A stretch of DNA of 64,000 nucleotides from Hyphococcus luteus (GTDB lineage: Bacteria; Pseudomonadota; Alphaproteobacteria; Caulobacterales; Parvularculaceae), in NCBI RefSeq assembly GCF_002943565.1, contig NZ_PJCH01000005.1:620001-684000 (forward strand), read 5' to 3'. Within the stretch, counting starts at the first letter, position 1. Each line of letters begins with the position of its first letter. Shown here in pieces: positions 29,021 to 36,397 of this stretch. A program made the translations under genes and the position numbers. Below the pieces are notes generated by a model. That model was not told the DNA's origin, ran no database searches, and saw only the letters and a list, made by a program, of their open reading frames with translations.

Positions 29021-29528
29021 ATGATCACCAATCAGTACATTGATGAGATGGCAAGTTATTCGCGCTGGCAAAACGAAAACATCTATCAATGCTGCGAAGC
29101 GATTGGGCGAGAAGAGCGGTATCGCGGAATATTCTTCGGTTCAATACATGATACGCTGGATCATGTTTGTGTTGTGAACCGCTCTATCCTGATGTTTCTC
29201 CATGGCACCTTGCCGGATCGCAACCCACCCGGCAAAGCGGTATGGGTTGAACTGGAACGAACTTAAGGCCACCCGACTTGAGCAAGACGATGTTTTAGCG
29301 GCAGGTGCCCGCGAGTGGACGCAAGATTGGCTGGCAGACAATACATCCTCGCGGGACCCTGAGGTCAACGAGTTTCCCGCAATACCGCGTTGGATAATGG
29401 TGGTGCAGCTGTTCAATCATCAAACCCACCACTGCAGTCAGGTCTCCAGTGCACTGCACTCGATGAATATTGACTACGGTGCGACAGACATTCCTTGGCG
29501 TCCTGGTGCCGGCTTTTTCTCCGGATAG
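29021..29528 (+). pseudogene. frameshifted DinB-family protein
   Basis: The first frame (29021 to about 29250) gives MITNQYIDEMASYSRWQNEN and GSIHDTLDHV, the start of a DinB/YfiT-like four-helix protein with a metal His. The frame then shifts near 29220-29265; the rest, NWNELKATRLEQDD ... VQLFNHQTHHCSQVSSAL ... DIPW, continues in another phase and includes the C-terminal FNHQTHHRGQ-like His motif. One indel would restore a single ~168-residue protein. Either inactivated or a sequencing error. Confidence 0.82.
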
Positions 29529-29745
29529 AAAATGAAGTTGCGGCAATACGTGATTTAAGATTTGACCTAAGCCGCTTCTGCGCAAGCATGTCAGAGTTAC
29601 GCTATCGGCAACTCAGCGCAATATTCTCAGCGTCTTAAGCTCGCCCCAAACCGGCCGTTCGAAAACTAAACCGCGGTGTCCGTTCCCGGTGAATTTCTCG
29701 CCATTCGTTTGGTGCTTAGCTAGGCAGAGTTAATGGGTCCGGACC

Positions 29746-30066
29746 CTAGCTCGGCGACGACAGCTTCATTAGCACCAAGCCACTCACGATCAACAATGCG
29801 GCGAGAAGGCGCGTGAAGGTGAGCGCTTCACCGAGGAAAATGATACCGACCGTGAACGTACCGATTGCACCGATGCCGGTCCATACCGTGTAGGCCGTAC
29901 CAAGCGGTAGCGAACGCATGGACCAAGCCAGCAATCCAAAACTGAGCAACATCGTGATGGCTGTTATCGTGCTGGGCCAAAATCGTGTAAAGCCTTCGGA
30001 GAGCTTCATCGAGAAAGCCCAACCGACCTCAAGCAAGCCAGCGATAAAAAGTGCAAACCAAGCCAC
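29746..30066 (-). CDS. gdx: SMR family transporter, guanidinium exporter type (Gdx/SugE)
   Basis: 106 residues, four TM helices. GTG 30066 has GGAGG 5 nt upstream, so it is preferred over TTG 30078. MAWFALFIAGLLEVGWAFSMK carries the essential Glu of TM1, followed by GFTRFWPS, GTAYTVWTGIGA, GIIFLGE: the SugE/Gdx subgroup rather than the EmrE subgroup. Gdx proteins export guanidinium with proton antiport. The upstream leader looks like a guanidine-II riboswitch, supporting this role. Located between inverted IS remnants. Confidence 0.9.
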   Translation of the reverse strand: MAWFALFIAGLLEVGWAFSMKLSEGFTRFWPSTITAITMLLSFGLLAWSMRSLPLGTAYTVWTGIGAIGTFTVGIIFLGEALTFTRLLAALLIVSGLVLMKLSSPS

Positions 30067-30088
30067 AGCGACCTCCAAGTGGAAATCG

Positions 30089-30132
30089 CCGGGCCGTCCC
30101 GGACTTTGACCCGAAGGGGAGGACGTGGCCTC
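30089..30132 (-). promoter_or_regulatory. candidate guanidine-II (mini-ykkC) riboswitch
   Basis: Upstream of the Gdx gene the transcript would read CCGGG-ACGG-CCCGG (30102 to 30089), a perfect 5-bp stem with the ACGR loop that defines guanidine-II hairpins. Sixteen nt upstream GAGG-CCACGT-CCTC (30132 to 30119) could be the first hairpin, but with an ACGT rather than ACGR loop. The distance to the ribosome site (GGAGG near 30071-30075) allows control of translation. GCATAAG-AGA-CTTATGC (30133-30149) abuts it upstream. Confidence 0.6.
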
Positions 30133-30242
30133 GCATAAGAGACTTATGCCATTTCTGAGTTCAGTTCAATGTCCGGGATGGCCAATCCGGTCCTTGGGTA
30201 ACAGCGCCAATGGTGATTTGTGGCTCCTGAAGGAAGTTCTGT

Positions 30243-30480
30243 ATGTCCAATCACTTGTTCTGGCTCAGTGAGGAGCAGTTCGCGCGCTTGAAGCCCGCTC
30301 CTGCCTGATAAGGCCCGTGTCGATGATCGCCGCGTTATAAGACCGGAATGCTGTCGAGCGCATGTTTGGGCGGCTGAAAGACTTTCGCGCGTCGGAACGC
30401 GCTATGACCGAAGGGCCGACGTTTTCCTATCGGCCGTATGCCTCGCTGCGACTGTCAGTTATTGGTCCGGAGCCTTACAA
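30243..30480 (+). pseudogene. IS5-family transposase remnant (frameshifts and internal deletion)
   Basis: ATG 30243 opens MSNHLFWLSEEQFARLKP; a one-base change shifts the phase, then PDKARVDDRRVI joins directly to DRNAVERMFGRLKDFR (from the far C-terminus of the protein), and after another one-base loss VGTRYDRRADVFLSAVCLAATVSYW completes the C-terminal region. So the middle (with catalytic residues) is deleted. It lies on the strand opposite to the fragment at 28652-28726, and the leaders of both are alike. Confidence 0.85.
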
Positions 30481-30548
30481 ATTTCATCTTCTGCCGGACT
30501 AGCGCGCGTTCATCCTTTGGGCTCACAGCCCAACACGACTCCTCCCTA

Positions 30549-30584
30549 TAGCCATGTGTAGCCATCCATGGCTATAGGTGGCTA
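30549..30584. promoter_or_regulatory. four-half-site operator with 10-bp phasing
   Basis: TAGCCA at 30549 and 30559 is mirrored by TGGCTA at 30569 and 30579, so starts are exactly 10 bp apart. The inner/outer pairs make overlapping palindromes, e.g. CCTATAGCCAT (30545-30555) with ATGGCTATAGG (30568-30578). Spacing of one helical turn places all sites on one DNA face. It ends 14 nt before ATG 30598 and just before its AGGAGG ribosome site. Confidence 0.75.
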
Positions 30585-30597
30585 CAGGAGGATTCGT

Positions 30598-31045
30598 ATG
30601 CCAAAATCAGAATGGCACTACCCGCGGGAAGCAATCGCTCAGCAAATCTATGACTTGCTTATCGACAGCCCAGCTTCTGCGATAAGCATTTTTGTTCCGA
30701 GGCGCACCGGGAAAACTGAGTTTCTCGAAGATGATCTTGCGCCGCTTGCGCACGGCAAGAAACACCGCGTCGTCTATGCCAGCATGTGGCAGACGCTTGA
30801 CGCTCCGCTCGCCAGCTTACTCTACGCATTCGATACAGCTCTGCGCGGCGGAAAACTCACAGACCGCCTCGCGGCGGCGGCGCGGGACCTGGCGCCGAAA
30901 CTGAAACTCAAACCGCCGGGTTCTGGCTCAGAAATTGAAGTCGATGTCGGGGCCTTGCGAGGAAGGCCGCAAAACAATCACCTGTTGTTGCTTGACCAGT
31001 ATTGCGAGCGACTAGCGAATGACAAAAAGCACGCACCGCTATGCG
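30598..31045 (+). pseudogene. 3'-truncated P-loop ATPase
   Basis: ATG 30598 has AGGAGG upstream. The product starts MPKSEWHYPREAIAQQIYDL and contains the P-loop VPRRTGKT near residue 37 and HRVVYASMWQTLDAPLASLL. Related AAA-type ATPases that I recall are near 380-400 residues, so about 60% is missing: the frame loses similarity near 31045 where the convergent AraC gene ends. A functional Walker B and sensor region are absent. It keeps an elaborate intact operator. Confidence 0.7.
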
Positions 31046-32089
31046 TTACGACTGGTCCGCCTGACCCAAACGATAAACGGTTGGTGTCACCCCAAACTCT
31101 TTTTTGAAAGCGCGGTTGAAGGGGCCAATCGAGGCGAAACCGCTGTCAAAGGCGATTTCGAGGACGGACTGTTGCGCCCCGCTGCCAACGCGCAGGCGCC
31201 GAGCGGCATCAGCGATGCGATAGTGGTTCAGGAGCTGGTTGAAATTGGCGTAGCCCAGCCCTGCCGTGACGCACTGGCTGACCTTGTATTCCGGCGCGTT
31301 CAGTCGCCGCGCCACATCCGCGATCCGCAAAGCCGGGTCGCGGTAGATGTGGTCACGCTCAAACAGGCTTTGCATCTGCCCCGTCATTCGCGGACAAGCC
31401 GTCTGCGCCTTCTGCCTTCGCTTATTATTCTGCTTCTCTACCGGCGCCAGGGGGTGCTGCAGCCTGTAGAGGGTTGCGCCGCTCCCTCCGGTCAGGGCCA
31501 GCAGCGCCATGAGCGACTGGACCTGCGCCTCGTGCGCCTGGATCGCAAGGTTCGCCTCGCTCTGAAACAGGATAACTCCGAAAAAGAGCAACGCGCCGTA
31601 GCCGGCAAGGAACGCGATGTGAAACCAGCGTTCGCTCACAGCATCAGCACGCCGGATCCCATCGACCGCCTCAAGCAGCGTGAACAGGAGCACCGAAGAT
31701 CCGATCAGGGTCACGAGGCTGAGCAGGATGTTCTCGACCGCACCGCCGTCATGCCCGGCGAGGCGCACTCCATCGATCAGGAGCATCAGACTGAACAGCG
31801 CAGCCACGAGCCCGACAGGCCAGACGTCCCTCCCTGCATCCCGGCGAAAGAGTGCGCGCGACAGGAGCCAGGCGAGACCACAACTGACACTGCTGCCTAT
31901 GGCCAGGACAGATGAAACAGTCGGGAACGCGCCGCCAAGAGCCGCCTGAACAAGAAACATGGAAACAGAGGCCGAAAACACGGCCCAGCAGAGAAGCAGG
32001 TTTTTCGGCGCCCCATCAGGGATCTGCGCGCGCCACCCGCCGCGCACCCGAATTGGGGCGGGCGGCTGTATGATGTCTGCCAGTCTCAT
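31046..32089 (-). CDS. membrane-bound AraC family regulator
   Basis: 347 residues. Residues about 30-215 carry six or seven TM helices (LLLCWAVFSASVSMFLV, VGLVAALFSLMLLI, ILLSLVTLIGSSVLLF, IAFLAGYGALLFFGVIL). The C-terminal 110 residues are an AraC/HTH_18 domain (LRIADVARRLNAPEYKVSQCV, NFNQLLNHYRIADAARRL, SVLEIAFDSGFASIGPFNRAFKKEFGVTPTVYR). This layout is typical of membrane-anchored sensors. Divergent from the DUF2306 gene, with a palindrome between, so it probably regulates it. Confidence 0.88.
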   Translation of the reverse strand: MRLADIIQPPAPIRVRGGWRAQIPDGAPKNLLLCWAVFSASVSMFLVQAALGGAFPTVSSVLAIGSSVSCGLAWLLSRALFRRDAGRDVWPVGLVAALFSLMLLIDGVRLAGHDGGAVENILLSLVTLIGSSVLLFTLLEAVDGIRRADAVSERWFHIAFLAGYGALLFFGVILFQSEANLAIQAHEAQVQSLMALLALTGGSGATLYRLQHPLAPVEKQNNKRRQKAQTACPRMTGQMQSLFERDHIYRDPALRIADVARRLNAPEYKVSQCVTAGLGYANFNQLLNHYRIADAARRLRVGSGAQQSVLEIAFDSGFASIGPFNRAFKKEFGVTPTVYRLGQADQS

Positions 32090-32167
32090 TGGCGATCACG
32101 ACTAGCTGAAATCCGGCGTCAAAGCCATATTTTCATGCATTTACCGGCTCCTTCAGTGAAATCGATA

Positions 32168-32185
32168 GCCGATTTCCAAATCGGC
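32168..32185. promoter_or_regulatory. palindrome between the AraC and DUF2306 genes
   Basis: GCCGATTT-CC-AAATCGGC, a perfect palindrome with 8-bp arms, 82 nt upstream of the DUF2306 start and 78 nt from the AraC start. Candidate operator for the divergent pair. Confidence 0.6.
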
Positions 32186-32249
32186 AAGACGGGTAAGCCC
32201 CATTTTTCGTCAGGTGGACCGGCGATTCACAGCCTGAACGAGACCCACC

Positions 32250-33071
32250 TTGAAAACAAAGACTTCATCAAATCCGGCGTTCCGCCGCATTTTCCGCTTG
32301 AGCGGCGCAACATGGTTCTGCGTGGCCGTGATGGGCCAGGCGATATTCGTTATCTACATCCTCGGCTTTTACGGCCTCCGCACGGCGACCGGCGACTATG
32401 CGGGCTGGAACGATCGACAAGTCATCACCGGCCATGTCGCCGGCGACGACGTAGGCAACGTCGTGTTTGCACTCCATGTACTGCTCGCGGCGGTTATGAC
32501 GGCGAGCGGCGTCCTGCAGCTCATTCCGGCGCTGCGCCGCCGCTTCCCGGCGTTTCACCGCTGGAACGGCCGCGTTTTCCTGGCGCTCGCTGTCACGATG
32601 GCGCTCAGCGGGCTTTGGGCCACCTGGGTGCGCGGCTCATATTTGTCCATCATATCGGGGCTCAGCGTCTCGCTGAACGGGGTTCTGATCCTCATCTTCG
32701 CCGCCCAGACGATCCGTCATGCGGTCGCGAGGCGCATTGCCGTGCATGAGGTCTGGGCGATGCGCCTCTTCATGGTGGCGAGCGGGGTGTGGTTTTTCCG
32801 GGTCGGTATCATGGCCTGGGTGATCCTCAACCAGGGCCCGCGCGGCAATAATGAGACCCTGACAGGCCCGGCCGACATCGGCCTGTCGTTGTCGAGCTAC
32901 CTGCTCCCGCTCGCGGCCTATGAAATCTATCGCGCAGGCAAGCGTACAAAGAGCGCCAGCCTGCGTCTTGCCGTGATGGTGCTGGTCGCAGCGCTGACGC
33001 TTGTGACCCTGATCGGCGTGGGCGGGGCGGCCGCTTTCATGTGGCTGCCCGCGCTCACAACGCCGCAATAG
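32250..33071 (+). CDS. DUF2306-type membrane protein
   Basis: 273 residues, about seven TM helices. FHRWNGRVFLALAV with the following GLW.TW, and HEVWAMRLFMVASGVWFFRVG, are the recurring His/Arg-containing motifs of DUF2306 membrane proteins. The TTG at 32250 is taken as the start; the next in-frame ATG (residue 28) would remove part of the first helix. No biochemical role is established. Probably in an operon with the following membrane protein and divergent from the AraC sensor. Confidence 0.8.
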   Translation: MKTKTSSNPAFRRIFRLSGATWFCVAVMGQAIFVIYILGFYGLRTATGDYAGWNDRQVITGHVAGDDVGNVVFALHVLLAAVMTASGVLQLIPALRRRFPAFHRWNGRVFLALAVTMALSGLWATWVRGSYLSIISGLSVSLNGVLILIFAAQTIRHAVARRIAVHEVWAMRLFMVASGVWFFRVGIMAWVILNQGPRGNNETLTGPADIGLSLSSYLLPLAAYEIYRAGKRTKSASLRLAVMVLVAALTLVTLIGVGGAAAFMWLPALTTPQ

Positions 33072-33102
33072 ACCTGACTGTAGCAAACCGGAGACGCCTG
33101 AA

Positions 33103-33591
33103 GTGATAAAATCCCTCTTTCCTTCGATCGCAGACAACCAGTATCGCGGGCGGTGGACTGCGCTGGCCTTTTTCATTCCAGCCCTGTTTGTAAAGGCTGC
33201 CATCGGATGGAACATGGCAGGCCTCAACCCGTACTTTGCGCCCGCCGACATACTGCGCGACATAGACGGTATCCCGCTCGATGCCTTTGCGCCGGAAGCG
33301 AGCGAAGCTATTCTGTTTTTCGCCATGGCCTGGGGCTTCGCCACCGTGCTGATCGGCATGGTCGGAGTGCTCGCCCTGGTGCGCTATCGCGCCCTGCTGC
33401 CTTTCTCAATTCTGCTTCTTTTGATGGAACAGGGTGGGCGCCAAGCATTTGACAAGGTTACCGCGCTGACCGGGTCAGAATCGACCACCACCGCCGAGGC
33501 CTCCTGGATCAACACCGGGTTGACGGGATTCCTGCTGGTCGCCTTTATCCTATCGATCATTCCGAAGCGGAGCACCCTCCAAAATCAATAG
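33103..33591 (+). CDS. hypothetical membrane protein
   Basis: 162 residues from GTG 33103, 31 nt after the DUF2306 gene. Four hydrophobic helices (ALAFFIPALFVKAAIGW, AILFFAMAWGFATVLIGMVGVLALV, LLPFSILLLLMEQGG, TGFLLVAFILSIIP) with a periplasmic-looking loop rich in acidic residues. I do not recognise a family. Position suggests the same regulation as the DUF2306 gene. The 257 nt following it hold no supported gene. Confidence 0.75.
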   Translation: MIKSLFPSIADNQYRGRWTALAFFIPALFVKAAIGWNMAGLNPYFAPADILRDIDGIPLDAFAPEASEAILFFAMAWGFATVLIGMVGVLALVRYRALLPFSILLLLMEQGGRQAFDKVTALTGSESTTTAEASWINTGLTGFLLVAFILSIIPKRSTLQNQ

Positions 33592-33848
33592 GATATGCCC
33601 GCCGCAAGGGTAATCCTTCCATTTTTGGCGGAATGGATTCTTCGACATGCTGCCGAGCCTGAAACCAAGGCAGCAGGGCTTCAAGCCGGTTTGCTCTGAC
33701 AGCCGCAGTTTATGCCCCCCTGTAGCAGAATTCCGGGACGGTTTGGTGCTGACCCGACTTTGTTCTGACCGTCTTGCGATTTCTGGCGAAAACTCTCGAT
33801 AGCCCTTTTCTTGCTTCGTATGCGGATTTTGAACGTGCGACCTCAATG

Positions 33849-34778
33849 CTACGTCTGCTGACAATTTATCATGTAGGGTGTCATCCGTGCATCAGGAATA
33901 AAGGTGTTGATGACCGCATCAAAATCTTTGTCTTTAATTCCCATTAAATCGAGATCTTCTTCACGAACGCGTAAATTCATATCGATTGATAGTAGCGTCT
34001 TCTCACTCTCGCCGCTGACCAATGCGTCTGCAAGGCACACACATCCATTTTCTTTATCCATCTTCATCAGTGAAAACGAGCTTGCGATGAGACTATCCCG
34101 ACACGCTGCCGTGTAATTGTCCCGGCGGATACGCGTCATAACGTCTCCGGAAGATGCACTCTTCCAGGCGGGGACATCGCCAGATTTCTGTTCACTTTGC
34201 TCCTGAACTTTTTCTACTGCTCGAAGTTCTTCCGGCCAGGCCGCAAGCGCCGCTGAATCGCGCGGCTTGATGATGAATTTCGGGACGGGTGCATATTCCC
34301 CCGGCTTCGAATAGAACGACATGCGTAGCGGATATGTCCCGCTTGAACAGGGCGGACTCACGGCCGAAAGCACAAATGATAGACTACCTTTGCGGTTAAT
34401 CGCGCCGCTTTGCGGAACGCAAAGGACCGCAGGCGCGCGTTTATTCCCGTTTGCTGCTTGCGCATCCTGTGGATGGTAAACCGGATTGCCGACCCCGCCA
34501 TTCATGAGCGCATGGGTAAAGCCGATAGCAATGCCCTGATAGACGGACGTGTTCACATCCTCACATTTGCCTTTGCGGATCGTATGCCAGCCGGAAAGTT
34601 GCGCACGATCGCCCTGGCCGAGATTCCAGCGTGTTCTCAAGACGACGTAATGCAGATCGACATCCCCCCGATTACAGACATTCACCCAATGATATTCATT
34701 CGACTGGGCAGACGCGCTTTGGACGCCACCCGCAAAGCAGGCCAAAACGCTCAACACAAATAACAAACCACGGATCAT
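33849..34778 (-). CDS. exported protein with DUF1036-like N-terminus
   Basis: 309 residues. Signal peptide ending SASAQ (about residue 25). Residues 30-75 (WVNVCNRGDVDLHYVVLRTRW, LSGWHTIRKGKCEDV) resemble the DUF1036 pattern: Cys-Asn near the start, GW.t...G.C later. The rest is not recognised and has several Cys. Base composition is less GC-rich than the flanking chromosome. Last gene of a tightly packed minus-strand operon; its ATG overlaps the previous stop by 4 nt. Confidence 0.7.
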   Translation of the reverse strand: MIRGLLFVLSVLACFAGGVQSASAQSNEYHWVNVCNRGDVDLHYVVLRTRWNLGQGDRAQLSGWHTIRKGKCEDVNTSVYQGIAIGFTHALMNGGVGNPVYHPQDAQAANGNKRAPAVLCVPQSGAINRKGSLSFVLSAVSPPCSSGTYPLRMSFYSKPGEYAPVPKFIIKPRDSAALAAWPEELRAVEKVQEQSEQKSGDVPAWKSASSGDVMTRIRRDNYTAACRDSLIASSFSLMKMDKENGCVCLADALVSGESEKTLLSIDMNLRVREEDLDLMGIKDKDFDAVINTFIPDARMTPYMINCQQT

Positions 34779-35005
34779 GTCTCTTTCCCTCCATCAGGTT
34801 GAGCCGCACACCCGACGGATTGGTAAAGATCGAAGAGTGACTGATGGGCTTTTTCAGCCAAAGCGGACCAGCCCTCATTCTCCTGAATCGCCGGATGTTC
34901 CAGTAACTCGGCATCAACACTGCGCATCAGGAACGAAGCCATGTGCAACGCTTCATGCGTGAGTAGCGGATCGGGTGTCATCTTTGTCATCGGTCTTGCC
35001 GTCAT
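34775..35005 (-). CDS. hypothetical small protein (76 aa)
   Basis: Starts at ATG 35005, one base after the stop of the small lipoprotein gene and overlapping the next gene by ATGA, so translation is probably coupled. Contains HEALHMASFLMRSVDAELLEHPAI, alpha-helical. No export signal. Function unknown; its tight placement between exported proteins is the main evidence that it is real. Confidence 0.72.
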   Translation of the reverse strand: MTARPMTKMTPDPLLTHEALHMASFLMRSVDAELLEHPAIQENEGWSALAEKAHQSLFDLYQSVGCAAQPDGGKET

Positions 35006-35006
35006 T

Positions 35007-35189
35007 CTATTGGCCTGAATCTTGTCCGTTTGTCATTGTGCAGGCCATAGGCGCGCTTCCGTCAGAGCTTTTGCCGACAGGCAGTTCAAAACACCCGTTT
35101 GGCCAGTCCACGGTAAGGGGTGCAGCTTGTTCGGTTGAAGCACAGGCGCCAAGCAAGAGCATCAAACCGAAACACACTGAGCGCGTCAT
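35007..35189 (-). CDS. small lipoprotein (60 aa)
   Basis: MTRSVCFGLMLLLGACASTEQ: lipobox LGAC with Cys16. The short mature part has two Cys (NGCFEL, PMACTM). Start overlaps the stop of the upstream gene by ATGA. Part of the four-gene operon 36085 to 33849. Confidence 0.75.
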   Translation of the reverse strand: MTRSVCFGLMLLLGACASTEQAAPLTVDWPNGCFELPVGKSSDGSAPMACTMTNGQDSGQ

Positions 35190-36085
35190 TCAACACCCAT
35201 TGTTTGGTTGATGTAAGCGCGGCGGGACTCGCAGCGCCGGGCGCTCGTAAGAAAGAACGCATAGGTCGCATCTCTGATATCGGAGTCTACAATATTCAGC
35301 CCCGAATTCTGCAAATCTTTGAGGATGGCGATCACGTCGAGCCTAGAATTCGCGGCATATTGCTTCCCTGTGATTTGTGCATCCCAGAACAAGGCGTGCG
35401 CTGTGTGTTTTGCAATCAGCACATCGGCTGGGTCCGTTTCATGAGCTGTGAAGATGTCCGGCGTCGCCTTCAGGACATCTACGGCCTTGGTCATCACGGC
35501 GCGGCACCAGTATTGTTCATCCCGGCGCAGCACTCCGAAATATGCCTTATCGTCAATAATCGCTTCCATATGCCGTGTTAAAGCCGCATCCCATTGCGGT
35601 GCGTAGACAGACATGAGGAGACCGTTCATTCCCGGCAAGATCGTCTGAACCTCAGCCGCACAATCATCATAGTCATCCTCGCCAAATAAAAGGACGAGTT
35701 CCATCGCAGTGGGGTCCAGTTTGAGACCGGTCTTTCCTTGGTATCCGGCTCCAAACAAGCCATAGCCGTGCAGGACCGAGATGAACTGTGCCGCCAGAAA
35801 AACACGACGCCAATCTTGTTGATAGGAAGTGAGTTTGTCATCGTCCCCCCAGTAATCGGCATCGGGATCAATCGCATAGCAGAATTGAGCACGCCGCATC
35901 AGCTTGAACGGATCAGGATATTCGGTGGAGAGCTTCTGAGAGAACGGTTGCGGGGTGGCTTCAGCTTTCGCGCTATTAAATCCGACACCGATCACAACAC
36001 CTATGATCAGAGAAATGGTGATGGCCCTAGAGAAGATGCGGTTGAAGCGTGCGGCATGCTCCCGAAATCCATTCTGATCACTCAT
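35186..36085 (-). CDS. hypothetical exported/anchored protein
   Basis: 299 residues. One hydrophobic segment at about residues 21-40 (AITISLIIGVVIGVGFNSAKAEA), either an anchor or a late signal peptide. The remaining part is rich in aromatic residues (YWGDDDKLTSYQQDW, HGYGLFGAGYQGKTG) and appears alpha-helical and periplasmic. First gene of the four-gene operon. Not recognised. Confidence 0.72.
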   Translation of the reverse strand: MSDQNGFREHAARFNRIFSRAITISLIIGVVIGVGFNSAKAEATPQPFSQKLSTEYPDPFKLMRRAQFCYAIDPDADYWGDDDKLTSYQQDWRRVFLAAQFISVLHGYGLFGAGYQGKTGLKLDPTAMELVLLFGEDDYDDCAAEVQTILPGMNGLLMSVYAPQWDAALTRHMEAIIDDKAYFGVLRRDEQYWCRAVMTKAVDVLKATPDIFTAHETDPADVLIAKHTAHALFWDAQITGKQYAANSRLDVIAILKDLQNSGLNIVDSDIRDATYAFFLTSARRCESRRAYINQTMGVE

Positions 36086-36235
36086 GATTTAACTCTTCAG
36101 CGATTGAAAAGGTGACAAACCCAAACACGGCATTTCGCGAAACCTGGCAACAAACCAATATGGTTATTTTGCCGCCGCTATAGTTCTGGTCTACCTTGCA
36201 GCCAGATATTCCGAATCTTTCTGAGGCAAGCGAAA

Positions 36236-36373
36236 ATGGCTCATCACAAGCGGAAAAAGCCGAAATCGGCACACGCGGGCTGTCTCTTGTGCAAACCTCA
36301 CAAGCGGCAAGACGCTCCCAAATCGGATCGCCGGCGCTTTGCGGATCGCCGCCGCGCGATGCGGGGCTTATGA
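36236..36373 (+). CDS. very small CLLCKPHK protein (45 aa)
   Basis: ATG 36236 to TGA 36373. MAHHKRKKPKSAHAGCLLCK then PHKRQDAPKSDRRRFADRRA: Arg/Lys-rich with a CxxC pair that could bind zinc. Similar basic proteins with AGCLLCKPHK occur in proteobacterial genomes, from memory; no function is known. Shares the strand with the next gene, 24 nt away, which has AAAGGAAAG before it. Confidence 0.6.
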   Translation: MAHHKRKKPKSAHAGCLLCKPHKRQDAPKSDRRRFADRRRAMRGL

Positions 36374-36397
36374 CACAGAAAGGAAAGTCTTGAGATC

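Noticed and set aside
33592-33848. Minus-strand frame of 104 codons (33550-33864) as a gene
   Set aside because: Overlaps two real genes at its ends, has no ribosome site and no protein-like pattern.
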